Assembly: GCA_023246275.1 (NCBI GenBank)
Contig: JAHFIS010000058.1
Span: 1 to 5,910, forward strand
DNA: 5,910 nucleotides
Reading direction: 5' to 3'
DNA from: Candidatus Uhrbacteria bacterium
Lineage (GTDB): Bacteria; Patescibacteriota; Patescibacteriia; UBA9934; GWF2-40-263
Below the pieces are notes generated by a model that was not told the origin of the DNA, did not search any database, and worked only from the letters and a program-made list of their open reading frames with translations. Made by a program: the position numbers and the translations under genes. Within the stretch, counting starts at the first letter, position 1, and every line of letters begins with the position of its first letter. Of the stretch, positions 1 to 4,929 are shown one piece after another.

Positions 1-32
1 AACTTTTCAAGTATATCATCTGCCGCTTGAAA

Positions 33-60
33 CGAAAACGGGGCGTATGGCCCCGTTTCG
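33..60 (-). terminator. Intrinsic terminator of the rpiB-rpe-cupredoxin group
   Basis: A perfect 9-bp stem (36-44 with 50-58, AAACGGGGC against GCCCCGTTT) closes a 5-base loop. Read on the minus strand, the 3' arm runs into TTTTCGTTT. It lies six bases past the TAA stop of the cupredoxin gene, which is where the minus-strand transcript should end. On the plus strand no T-run follows, so it is probably one-directional. Positions 1-32 hold nothing recognisable. Confidence 0.75.
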
Positions 61-66
61 CTCCCG

Positions 67-861
67 TTATTCGACGACCAGGTCGCCGACCATCGAGGAG
101 TGATAGTTGCAGTGGAAGTTCCATTCGCCGCCTTCCTTGAAGTAGTGGGAGAACGACTGGCCGGCGGTTAGCGTTCCCGTGCCCCAGGACTCGTCGTCGG
201 CCGTGGCCGTGTGGCTCATTGCGCCCTCGTTAACGAAGCGGACCGCGGTTCCGGCCTGGATCGTGTAGGTGGCCTTGTCGTACGCGTTGTCGGAGATCGT
301 GATAATCGTCGGGGCCTTCAGGCTCTTGTCGTGGTTGATGTCCGAGGCATCGGCGGAGGCGTCGGCCGGGACGAAATCCCCGGACGCCTCGATGTCCGCC
401 CCCTTCTTGTAGTTGCCGAAGAACGCGTCCGCGACGTCGTCGATCTTCGTGTTCCAGTTCGATCCGAACATGGCGACTGCGACCGTCTCGGAGGTGACCC
501 AGCGCAGCGTTCCGTTCTCGTCGACCGCGTACGTCTTCGGGTCGGAGTTGATCTTTACCATGCGGGATCCCGGCTTGTACGTGACGTTTCCGCCGATCTG
601 GATCGTGCCGAGGTCGGCATCGGAGATCATCTTCACCGAGTCGAAGTTCGCGTACCAGGTGAAGTACGTCTTGTCGTTCGGGAACACGTAGCGGAATCCG
701 TCGACGCCGTAGTAATACACGGCGCTGAAGGACGTGCCGCGGATGAGGTCGCCCGAGTGAAGGCTGGTGAGCGAAGTCGTGGCCGCGTGGACCTGGGACG
801 CGTGGACGCCGAAGCCGACGAGGAGGCCGACGACGGCGAAGACGGAGAGGAGTTTCTTCAT
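67..861 (-). CDS. Secreted cupredoxin (type-1 copper) protein with N-terminal Patescibacteria-type surface repeats
   Basis: A 264-residue exported protein. Residues 1-26 are a Sec signal peptide (KK, hydrophobic core, VHA before the cut near 26/27). Residues about 38-150 contain two diverged copies of a roughly 50-residue unit: 39-87 (VYYYGVDG, FRYVFP) and 101-150 (TYAVDENG, TLRWVTSE, NWNTKIDDV). This unit is familiar from secreted Patescibacteria proteins and has no established function. A polar linker (151-183) leads to a plastocyanin/azurin-like domain (184-264). Its four copper ligands are all present in the expected order: His217 (SHTA), Cys251 and His254 (FHCNYH), and Met257 (SSM). The protein should therefore bind one copper and could carry electrons or buffer copper outside the membrane; the partner is unknown. 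It is last in the minus-strand group, 30 bases after rpe, with no own promoter and no clear Shine-Dalgarno ahead of ATG 861. Domain calls are firm, the physiological role is not. Confidence 0.9.
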   Translation of the reverse strand: MKKLLSVFAVVGLLVGFGVHASQVHAATTSLTSLHSGDLIRGTSFSAVYYYGVDGFRYVFPNDKTYFTWYANFDSVKMISDADLGTIQIGGNVTYKPGSRMVKINSDPKTYAVDENGTLRWVTSETVAVAMFGSNWNTKIDDVADAFFGNYKKGADIEASGDFVPADASADASDINHDKSLKAPTIITISDNAYDKATYTIQAGTAVRFVNEGAMSHTATADDESWGTGTLTAGQSFSHYFKEGGEWNFHCNYHSSMVGDLVVE

Positions 862-891
862 AGGCGTGGAGGTTGTTTGGGCGTTAGGATG

Positions 892-1554
892 TTAGGACGT
901 TACGGCCATGTTAGCACGATCTTTCAACCGTCTCAAGGCGGCGGCAGGGTCCGGATCGGAGAAGATCGCGGAGGCCGCGCAGCAGCGGGTCGCGCCGGCC
1001 GCGACGAGACTCGGCAGGCGCTCGAGCGTCACGCCCCCGTCTATTTCTATCGACAAATCGGCCCGATGGTTGCGCGCGGCGCGAATCTTGTCGAGGAGAT
1101 AGTCGCCGACGAACGGCTTTCCTGACGCGCCCGGGTGAACTCCCATGACCAGGAGCGCGTCGATGTGGTGCAGGACGCTCTCGATGTCTTTCAGCGGCGT
1201 TTCCGGATTGATCGCTACTCCGCCCTCGAGCCTGAGAAACTCGCGAATATGCTCGAGAACCGCACCGACCGGCCTCGAGATCTCTGCGTGGACGATCGCC
1301 CTGACCGTCCCTTTGACGTGCTCGTGCCACGCCTCGACGATCGGCAGCGGGTTCTCGACCATCAAATGCAGCTCGTATTTCACGTTCGTCCGCATCGCCG
1401 CGATCGCGCGGGCGTCGTGCCACGAGGTGTTCCCGAACATGGAACCGTCCAGAACGTCGACGTGCACCGTCTCGCAGTCGTTTTCGACGAGACGCAGCCG
1501 TCGCTCGAACTCGGTCGCGGACTCGACGAGCAGGGATGGGATGATTTCGATCAT
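892..1554 (-). CDS. rpe: Ribulose-phosphate 3-epimerase
   Basis: A 220-residue cytoplasmic TIM-barrel enzyme that interconverts D-ribulose 5-phosphate and D-xylulose 5-phosphate in the pentose phosphate pathway. Family motifs appear in order: PSLL (6-9), HVDVLDG (31-37), HLMVENP (63-69), VHAE (88-91), GVAINPETPL (112-121), GVHPGASGKPF (138-148), EIDGGV (170-175) and SAIF near the end. The metal and catalytic residues are kept: His31, Asp33, His63 and Asp172. The phosphate-side loop reads PGASGKPF where most members have PGFGGQ-F, so the protein is a divergent member. Length is normal. ATG 1554 lies 9 bases after the rpiB stop, with a loosely spaced GGGAG inside the end of rpiB; co-transcription is very likely. 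The 3' end runs through an imperfect octamer repeat (GTTAGGAT, GTTAGGAC, 883-898), so the last codons may vary between relatives. Confidence 0.92.
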   Translation of the reverse strand: MIEIIPSLLVESATEFERRLRLVENDCETVHVDVLDGSMFGNTSWHDARAIAAMRTNVKYELHLMVENPLPIVEAWHEHVKGTVRAIVHAEISRPVGAVLEHIREFLRLEGGVAINPETPLKDIESVLHHIDALLVMGVHPGASGKPFVGDYLLDKIRAARNHRADLSIEIDGGVTLERLPSLVAAGATRCCAASAIFSDPDPAAALRRLKDRANMAVTS

Positions 1555-1563
1555 AGGGATTCG

Positions 1564-2028
1564 TTAGCTCCCGAACTCCTGGCTCTCGATGTCGTCGACC
1601 TTCTTGAGACGCCGCACGTGGCGCTCCTCTCCGGAAAACGGCGTGTCGAGCCAGTGCTGGACGATCTCGAGCGCCTCCTTCGTCGAGAGGAACCTGCCCG
1701 GGAGGCAGAGCACGTTGGAGTCGTCGTCGGTACGGCTTGTCCGCGCCACCTCGGCGTTGAACCCCGTTGCCGCCCGCACCCCGCGCACCTTGTTCGCCAC
1801 GATGCAGATTCCCTGGGCGTTCCCGCACATGACGATTCCGCGCGCATTCCCGTCCGTCATCACGCGCTTGGCAACCGCGTACCCGAAGTCCGGATAGTCG
1901 TCGTTCGCCACCATGTTGTCGTTTCCCATGTCGACGACGGTATAGCCGTTTTCCTTGAGATAGGTCGTAACGGCCTCCTTCGTCTCAAATCCCGCGTGGT
2001 CGGCTCCGAGATAAATGGTTGGTTTCAT
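1564..2028 (-). CDS. rpiB: Ribose-5-phosphate isomerase B
   Basis: A 154-residue RpiB/LacAB-family enzyme that interconverts ribose 5-phosphate and ribulose 5-phosphate, supplying substrate to the epimerase encoded next to it. Visible motifs are GADHAG (8-13, active-site Asp10-His11), DYPDF (44-48), VMCGNAQG (66-73, with the catalytic Cys68), ANKVRGVRAA (78-87) and RHVRRL (136-141) near the C-terminus. Two places differ from E. coli RpiB: CGTG becomes CGNA, and the His-Asn pair (His99-Asn100 there) becomes Asp101-Asp102 in RTDDDSNV. Start: the frame is open to a GTG at 2046, but a TATAAT box (2043-2038) lies just inside that extension. ATG 2028 begins MKPTIYLGADHAG, the usual N-terminus of the family, so it is preferred. 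The GAGGAG at 2055-2050 is only 3 bases from the GTG and 21 from the ATG, so it fits neither well. Family certain, specificity likely. Confidence 0.92.
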   Translation of the reverse strand: MKPTIYLGADHAGFETKEAVTTYLKENGYTVVDMGNDNMVANDDYPDFGYAVAKRVMTDGNARGIVMCGNAQGICIVANKVRGVRAATGFNAEVARTSRTDDDSNVLCLPGRFLSTKEALEIVQHWLDTPFSGEERHVRRLKKVDDIESQEFGS

Positions 2029-2037
2029 ACGATTCGG

Positions 2038-2068
2038 ATTATACACGATCTCCTCAGACTTTCTTCAA
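2038..2068 (-). promoter_or_regulatory. Promoter of rpiB, probably giving a leaderless mRNA
   Basis: The minus strand reads TTGAAG (2068-2063), a 19-base spacer and a perfect TATAAT (2043-2038). The TATAAT ends 9 bases before ATG 2028, so transcription would begin at or almost at the start codon. The -35 part lies inside the end of the DUF1003 gene. The -10 is strong; the -35 is a 4/6 match with a long spacer. Confidence 0.6.
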
Positions 2069-2560
2069 TCTGTCCACCTCGTTCATCAGCGCTTGCAGAT
2101 GCGCCGTGATTTCGCCGAGCATCTTCTGTTGCGTCCCGTCCCGCGTGATCTCTTCCTCCTCGTCCTCCTGGATCTCGTCGACGTCCTTTTGGATCTCGTC
2201 GACATCTTCCTGAATCTCATCCACGTCCTCCTGAATTTCGTCTACGTCGCCTTGGATCTCGTCGACGTCGACCTGGATCTCATCGATGTCCTTCTGGATC
2301 TCGTCCACGTCCTCCTCGACGTTCCGGAGACTCGCGGCCTGGCGGTTCATGGTCATCTGGATGAACAGGGCGAGATAGATCGCCTCAAGTGACACGGCGG
2401 TGGTCAGCACGAGCAAGATCGTGTTCCATGGCGCCAGGTCGAGCGCGCCAACGACTCCGCACGCGGCGAATGCGAGCGTATGCAGCACGATGGATGCGAC
2501 GGATCCGGTCCAGGAAGTGATCCGCTCGACGAGCGGGGGATGAGTTTGGGTTTGGGTCAT
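2054..2560 (-). CDS. DUF1003-family membrane protein with a heptad-repeat coiled coil
   Basis: A 168-residue membrane protein. Residues 10-75 match the DUF1003 pattern: a VERITSWTGS lead-in, a first membrane segment (about 21-43), a second (about 45-69) that includes VSLEAIYLALF, and then NRQA. The biochemical role of DUF1003 is not established. After NRQA comes an unusual acidic stretch: seven tandem copies of VDEIQxD (85-133), with Val at a and Ile at d of an ideal heptad, followed by an acidic run and a second amphipathic helix (about 145-168, LQALMNEVDRLKK). A cytoplasmic, probably oligomeric coiled coil is expected. The frame is open to ATG 2611 (185 residues), but that codon abuts the T-tract of the preceding terminator and a weak promoter lies downstream of it, so ATG 2560 (MTQTQTHPPLVERI) is preferred. 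Neither start has a clear Shine-Dalgarno. The stop is TGA, 25 bases ahead of rpiB. Confidence 0.78.
   Translation of the reverse strand: MTQTQTHPPLVERITSWTGSVASIVLHTLAFAACGVVGALDLAPWNTILLVLTTAVSLEAIYLALFIQMTMNRQAASLRNVEEDVDEIQKDIDEIQVDVDEIQGDVDEIQEDVDEIQEDVDEIQKDVDEIQEDEEEEITRDGTQQKMLGEITAHLQALMNEVDRLKKV
2162..2308 (-). repeat. Seven tandem 21-base units encoding VDEIQxD
   Basis: Seven in-frame units of 21 bases (147 bases in all) encode VDEIQKD, IDEIQVD, VDEIQGD, VDEIQED, VDEIQED, VDEIQKD and VDEIQED. The Asp, Glu and Ile codons change from unit to unit, so the DNA is less uniform than the protein. This suggests selection for the heptad rather than a fresh expansion. Unit number could still vary by recombination or slippage without shifting the frame. 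Confidence 0.9.
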
Positions 2561-2581
2561 ATGGGTGAGGATGATGGGCGA

Positions 2582-2610
2582 AGGATAGCGGTTTTCGGTG
2601 GATTCGTCCA
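2582..2610 (-). promoter_or_regulatory. Weak candidate promoter for the DUF1003 gene
   Basis: On the minus strand, TGGACG (2610-2605), a 17-base spacer and TATCCT (2587-2582) are each 4/6 matches to consensus. Transcription would begin near 2575, giving a leader of about 15 bases to ATG 2560. The upstream gene is closed by a terminator at 2617-2651, so some promoter is needed here, but this match alone is modest. Confidence 0.35.
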
Positions 2611-2616
2611 TGAAAA

Positions 2617-2651
2617 CGAAAAATGACTGCCAACGCTTAGCGTTGGCAGTC
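2617..2651 (-). terminator. Intrinsic terminator of the 181-residue protein gene
   Basis: A perfect 12-bp stem (2625-2636 with 2640-2651) closes a 3-base loop. On the minus strand it is followed at once by ATTTTTCGTTTTC. It lies 20 bases past the TGA of the upstream minus-strand gene. The sequence is a close relative of the hairpin at 4172-4200, with compensatory stem differences. Confidence 0.85.
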
Positions 2652-2671
2652 TGAGACTCGAATGGACGTGA

Positions 2672-3217
2672 TCAGATCCCGTGCATCGGGCCTGCACGGC
2701 AAACTTTAATCGGCGGTCGGTTGTGGACGTCGCCTCCGTTGAGGTATTGCTCGAGCAGGTCGGGCATGTGGTCGCCGGCTCCGCGAATCTTGATCGTCTT
2801 GAAATCTCGAATTCCACAGCCTTCCAAATATGGTCTTTGGATCGACAGCTCCTGTTCCCATCCGACGACGGTCACGTCAACAGGTTTTATGGAGAGGACC
2901 ATGTTGAGCTGCTGCAAGAAGGCCAGGAGCTCATTCGCGTCCGGTTCTGGCCAAACCCAGCCGTTGGGAAGGCCCGGGGAAATAACGAGATGGTCGAACA
3001 TGGGGATGATCATTCGAAGCCCGAACCATTTGTCCTCCGTCGGCGACGGCCTCCCTGGGTTGAGAAGATACCAGAACTGGCCTTCCGGCCTGGCGTGATG
3101 CGTTGCGTTTTGAAGAACGTACGCCTTTCTGTCGTTCCTTTCGATCCATCCGTCTTTGGGGGAATGCTTGCCGCAATCCCAGCCAAGCGTTCTAAAGTGG
3201 ATGAATGCCGTGTGCAT
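2672..3217 (-). CDS. Unrecognised 181-residue protein, divergent from the TrmB regulator
   Basis: A soluble-looking, tryptophan-rich protein without signal peptide or membrane segment; I do not recognise its family. Visible landmarks are GWDCGKH (12-18), a central PSPTEDKWFGLRMIIP region, a hydrophobic strand VDVTVVGWEQE and a C-terminal RGAGDHMPDLLEQYL helix. The frame is open to ATG 3283, but that codon lies in the spacer of a TTGACA/TAGATT promoter, so it should not be in the mRNA. ATG 3217 lies downstream of the expected transcription start and is preceded by GGAG at a 6-base spacing. An intrinsic terminator follows the TGA stop, so the gene is a single unit. Its codons seem to end in A or T more often than those of rpe or the GDSL gene (AGA, CTT, AAA), a possible sign of transfer. 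Control by the divergent TrmB protein is inferred from position only. An antisense frame covers the same DNA, but it has none of these signals. Confidence 0.75.
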   Translation of the reverse strand: MHTAFIHFRTLGWDCGKHSPKDGWIERNDRKAYVLQNATHHARPEGQFWYLLNPGRPSPTEDKWFGLRMIIPMFDHLVISPGLPNGWVWPEPDANELLAFLQQLNMVLSIKPVDVTVVGWEQELSIQRPYLEGCGIRDFKTIKIRGAGDHMPDLLEQYLNGGDVHNRPPIKVCRAGPMHGI

Positions 3218-3273
3218 GGTGAACTCCAGTCTGGAAGGGTTGTCGTGACGCGGGATGCGTTGGCGATAACGAT

Positions 3274-3302
3274 AATCTACCATGAAATAACAAAAATGTC
3301 AA
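3274..3302 (-). promoter_or_regulatory. Promoter of the 181-residue protein gene
   Basis: The minus strand reads a perfect TTGACA (3302-3297), a 17-base spacer and TAGATT (3279-3274, 4/6). Transcription would start near 3267, about 50 bases before ATG 3217. The promoter faces away from the regulator's promoter, with 16 bases between the two -35 boxes. It decides the start of the gene, since the upstream ATG at 3283 falls within it. Confidence 0.7.
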
Positions 3303-3318
3303 GTAAAAAACTGCTGTG

Positions 3319-3347
3319 TTGACAGTAGGTATAAAAAGTAGTATACT
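3319..3347 (+). promoter_or_regulatory. Promoter of the TrmB-family regulator gene
   Basis: TTGACA (3319-3324), exactly 17 bases, then TATACT (3342-3347): a near-consensus housekeeping promoter. Transcription should begin near 3354, giving a leader of about 18 bases to ATG 3372. No Shine-Dalgarno is visible in that leader. Confidence 0.8.
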
Positions 3348-3369
3348 ATCAATATACAAACTACTTACC
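3328..3369. promoter_or_regulatory. Candidate operator: inverted repeats over the regulator's -10 and start site
   Basis: Three symmetric elements overlap. TAGTATACTA (3339-3348) is a perfect 10-base palindrome covering the -10 box. AAGTAGT (3336-3342) and ACTACTT (3360-3366) are 7-base arms 17 bases apart. GGTA (3328-3331) and TACC (3366-3369) form short outer arms. TATAC also recurs 11 bases apart (3342 and 3353), about one helical turn. A dimeric regulator bound here would cover the -10 and start site of its own gene, which is typical of self-repression. The region is AT-rich, so some symmetry may be chance. Confidence 0.5.
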
Positions 3370-3371
3370 AT

Positions 3372-4160
3372 ATGCAAACCATGGCCAAATCCGATCGTAT
3401 CCTCGCGTTAGACCGCGCTCTCACAGAGCTCGGCCTGACCGCGCATGAAAAGCGCCTCTACCTCGTCTCGCTCTCCCTCGGTTCGGCGAGTATTTCGATG
3501 TTGGCCGAGCACCTCGGGTTGTCGCGGCCGAACGTGTACAAGGTGATCGCGGGGCTGACGAAGCGCGGGCTGGCGCAGTTTTCGGGCGGGAAGGCGAAGT
3601 ATGCGAAGGCGTTCGTGGTCGAGTCGCCGTCGACGGTGCACCAACTGTTGCGGAAGAAGCAGGAGGAGGTGAGTTCGCTCGACATGGCGCTGACCGCGGA
3701 TCTGCCCGGCCTCATCGGACTGTATGAGCAGGGAAGCAGGCCGGCGAAGGTTCGTGTGCTGCAGGGAAAAAAGGAATTTGTCGATGCGTACGTCCGCGTG
3801 TTCGAGGAGGCCGAGGACTCGATCCGGTTTTTCGGCGCGATTGACAAGTTTCTGGAAACCATCGGAAGCGAGTTCGGCGACGTGCGGATCAAGCGCCGCG
3901 TAGAGAGAAACGTCCCGCTCCGAGCTCTCGCCTTGCCAAGCCCCGAGGCTAACGCGATGCGCGCCAAGGACGCGGAGAATCTACGAACCACGCGCATCCT
4001 GTCGGATGCCTCCCCGTTCACCTCCTCGTTTTATCTTTTCGCCGACAAAGTCGTCTTCTGGCAGCCTGAAAGCCCGTCGGCCATCCTCGTCGAGGACAGG
4101 TCTCTCGCGACGATGCTCGGAAGTATGTTTGATTTGCTCTGGGAGCATTGCTCAAGCTAA
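3372..4160 (+). CDS. TrmB-family transcriptional regulator
   Basis: A 262-residue DNA-binding protein. Residues about 17-80 form a TrmB-type winged helix-turn-helix: LTAHEKRLYLVSLSLG is the first helix pair, ISMLAEHLGLSRPNVYKVI holds the turn and recognition helix (about 51-62), and GLAQFSGGKAKYAKA (66-80) is the wing. A helical linker (88-105) probably serves dimerisation. The rest (126-258) resembles the TrmB C-terminal effector domain, with VRVLQGKKEFVDAYVRVFEE, SIRFFGAIDKFLE, a basic stretch IKRRVERNVPLRALALP and FYLFADKVVFWQPESPSAILVED. Known TrmB proteins sense sugars or other small metabolites; the ligand here cannot be read from sequence. ATG 3381 (fourth residue) is an equally possible start, and neither has a Shine-Dalgarno. 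The gene is divergent from the 181-residue protein gene and likely regulates itself and perhaps that neighbour. Confidence 0.85.
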   Translation: MQTMAKSDRILALDRALTELGLTAHEKRLYLVSLSLGSASISMLAEHLGLSRPNVYKVIAGLTKRGLAQFSGGKAKYAKAFVVESPSTVHQLLRKKQEEVSSLDMALTADLPGLIGLYEQGSRPAKVRVLQGKKEFVDAYVRVFEEAEDSIRFFGAIDKFLETIGSEFGDVRIKRRVERNVPLRALALPSPEANAMRAKDAENLRTTRILSDASPFTSSFYLFADKVVFWQPESPSAILVEDRSLATMLGSMFDLLWEHCSS

Positions 4161-4171
4161 GAAAAAGAAAG

Positions 4172-4200
4172 CGACTACCAACACTCGGTGTTGGTAGTCG
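4172..4200 (-). terminator. Strong hairpin with the T-rich side facing the minus strand
   Basis: A perfect 13-bp stem (4172-4184 with 4188-4200) has a 3-base TCG loop, 11 bases past the TrmB stop. On the plus strand it is preceded by GAAAAAGAAAG and followed by AAACGCGACC, so the T-tail exists only on the minus strand (CTTTCTTTTTC). By the usual rule it would stop transcription entering the TrmB gene from the right, although both neighbours lie on the plus strand. It may still act as a weak terminator or a 3'-end stabiliser for the TrmB mRNA. It is related to the hairpin at 2625-2651. Confidence 0.55.
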
Positions 4201-4210
4201 AAACGCGACC

Positions 4211-4242
4211 TTGGCTTAGGGACGGTCAGGTCGTGTTATACT
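4211..4242 (+). promoter_or_regulatory. Extended -10 promoter of the GDSL hydrolase gene, probably leaderless
   Basis: TATACT (4237-4242) is preceded by TG and one base (4234-4236), the extended -10 pattern. The only -35-like sequence is TTGGCT at 4211-4216, 20 bases away, so recognition probably rests on the extended -10. The -10 ends 8 bases before ATG 4251, so the mRNA would begin at or next to the start codon. Confidence 0.6.
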
Positions 4243-4250
4243 TTTGGCCT

Positions 4251-4829
4251 ATGTCCAAATACTGCATCTTCGGCGACTCAATCACGCGCGGCGCCGGCGA
4301 TCCCGAGCACAACGGCTGGGCCGGGCGATTTTTGCGCGAGCGCGAGACGGTCTCGGAGGATCGCGTCTACGTCCTCGGGATCAACGGCGACACGAGCGCC
4401 GGGCTCCTCGCGCGGATCGAGGTCGAGGCGCGGGCGCGGAAGGCGGACGCGATCGTGATCATGATCGGAATCAACGACTCGCGGTATTACGGGTCGCATG
4501 ACAAGCCCGAGAACACGATCGACGGATACCGCGAGAACCTGGCCAAGATCGTTGCGATCGCGCGGACGTTCACGCCGCGGATCACGATGATCGGATCGAC
4601 GCGCGTCGACGAGGCGAAGTCGATGCCGATCGCCTGGTCGCCCGAGAAGTTCTACGACAACGCGACGATTGCCAGTTACGAATCCGTTCTCCGTGACTTC
4701 TGCGCGTCGGAATCGCTCCCGCTCGTCGAAGTCTCGGACGTCCTGACCGTCGATGACCTCGGCGACGGGGTTCATCCGAACGCGGAGGGGTATCGCAAGC
4801 TGTACGAGCGCATCGGTCCGCGGATATAA
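4251..4829 (+). CDS. GDSL/SGNH-family hydrolase
   Basis: A 192-residue cytoplasmic serine hydrolase with all four SGNH blocks. Block I is FGDSIT with nucleophile Ser10. Block II has Gly46 in GINGDTSAG. Block III is IGINDS with Asn75. Block V is DLGDGVHPNAEGY with Asp172 and His175. Length and layout fit the small bacterial esterase/lysophospholipase-like members (TesA type and GDSL-like lipase/acylhydrolase). There is no signal peptide, so a lipid- or ester-processing role inside the cell is more likely than secretion; the substrate is unknown. The frame is open to 4188, but the extension runs through the 4172-4200 hairpin arm and the promoter. ATG 4251, directly followed by the SKYCIFGDSIT strand, is therefore chosen. 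No Shine-Dalgarno precedes it. The TAA stop is followed by the 30-base repeat. Confidence 0.9.
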   Translation: MSKYCIFGDSITRGAGDPEHNGWAGRFLRERETVSEDRVYVLGINGDTSAGLLARIEVEARARKADAIVIMIGINDSRYYGSHDKPENTIDGYRENLAKIVAIARTFTPRITMIGSTRVDEAKSMPIAWSPEKFYDNATIASYESVLRDFCASESLPLVEVSDVLTVDDLGDGVHPNAEGYRKLYERIGPRI

Positions 4830-4840
4830 AATTGCCTGTG

Positions 4841-4870
4841 AACATTGATGATCCCCGCCACTTAGTGGCG
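4841..4870 (+). repeat. 30-base dispersed repeat, copy 1 (complete hairpin)
   Basis: The 30 bases starting AACATTGATGATCCCC and ending TTAGTGGCG recur exactly at 5390-5419. In this copy the repeat and the next bases form a 10-bp hairpin (4852-4861 with 4865-4874, loop TTA). It lies between the GDSL stop (4829) and the next promoter (4880). No T-run follows on either strand, so it is not a standard terminator. Confidence 0.9.
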
Positions 4871-4879
4871 GGGAGGGCG

Positions 4880-4908
4880 TTGACAGATCGTCGTCGTGTC
4901 CCTATAGT
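4880..4908 (+). promoter_or_regulatory. Consensus promoter of the 137-residue protein gene
   Basis: TTGACA (4880-4885), exactly 17 bases, then TATAGT (4903-4908). Transcription should start near 4915, leaving a short leader that holds AAGGAGG (4919-4925) 4 bases before ATG 4930. Of the promoters in this window, this pairing of promoter and ribosome-binding site is the strongest. Confidence 0.85.
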
Positions 4909-4929
4909 GCGCGGGTCCAAGGAGGACGA

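Noticed and set aside
211..1125. Plus-strand open frame of 304 codons opposite the cupredoxin and rpe genes
   Set aside because: Its product is a low-complexity Arg/Val/Asp/Gly mix with no family motif, and it crosses two well-supported genes. It is a GC-rich antisense artefact.
2029..2046. GTG 2046 as the rpiB start, with GAGGAG upstream
   Set aside because: The spacing is only 3 bases, the added residues are absent from the usual family N-terminus, and a TATAAT box lies within the extension.
1135..2109. Plus-strand open frame of 324 codons opposite rpe and rpiB
   Set aside because: It mirrors two genes with complete enzyme motifs. The Arg/Asp/Val-rich product has no recognisable domain.
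2162..2308. Short direct repeats as a CRISPR array
   Set aside because: The 21-base units abut without spacers and encode in-frame heptads.
2038..2560. Low-affinity iron permease family for the membrane protein
   Set aside because: Two membrane segments and a NR- motif are shared, but VSLEAI with NRQA and the VERIT...GS lead-in fit DUF1003 better.
2054..2674. UGA as a sense codon (Gly), as in Gracilibacteria/SR1
   Set aside because: The TGA ending the 181-residue gene is followed by an intrinsic terminator, and read-through would run into it. The TGA ending the DUF1003 gene fits the end of its C-terminal helix.
2681..3322. Plus-strand open frame of 213 codons opposite the 181-residue protein gene
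   Set aside because: The minus-strand gene has a promoter, GGAG at a good spacing, and a terminator in the right orientation; this frame has none of these and would end inside the regulator's promoter region.
4278..4775. Minus-strand open frame inside the GDSL gene
   Set aside because: It lies antisense to all four SGNH blocks, and its product is Arg/Asp/Val-rich without motifs.
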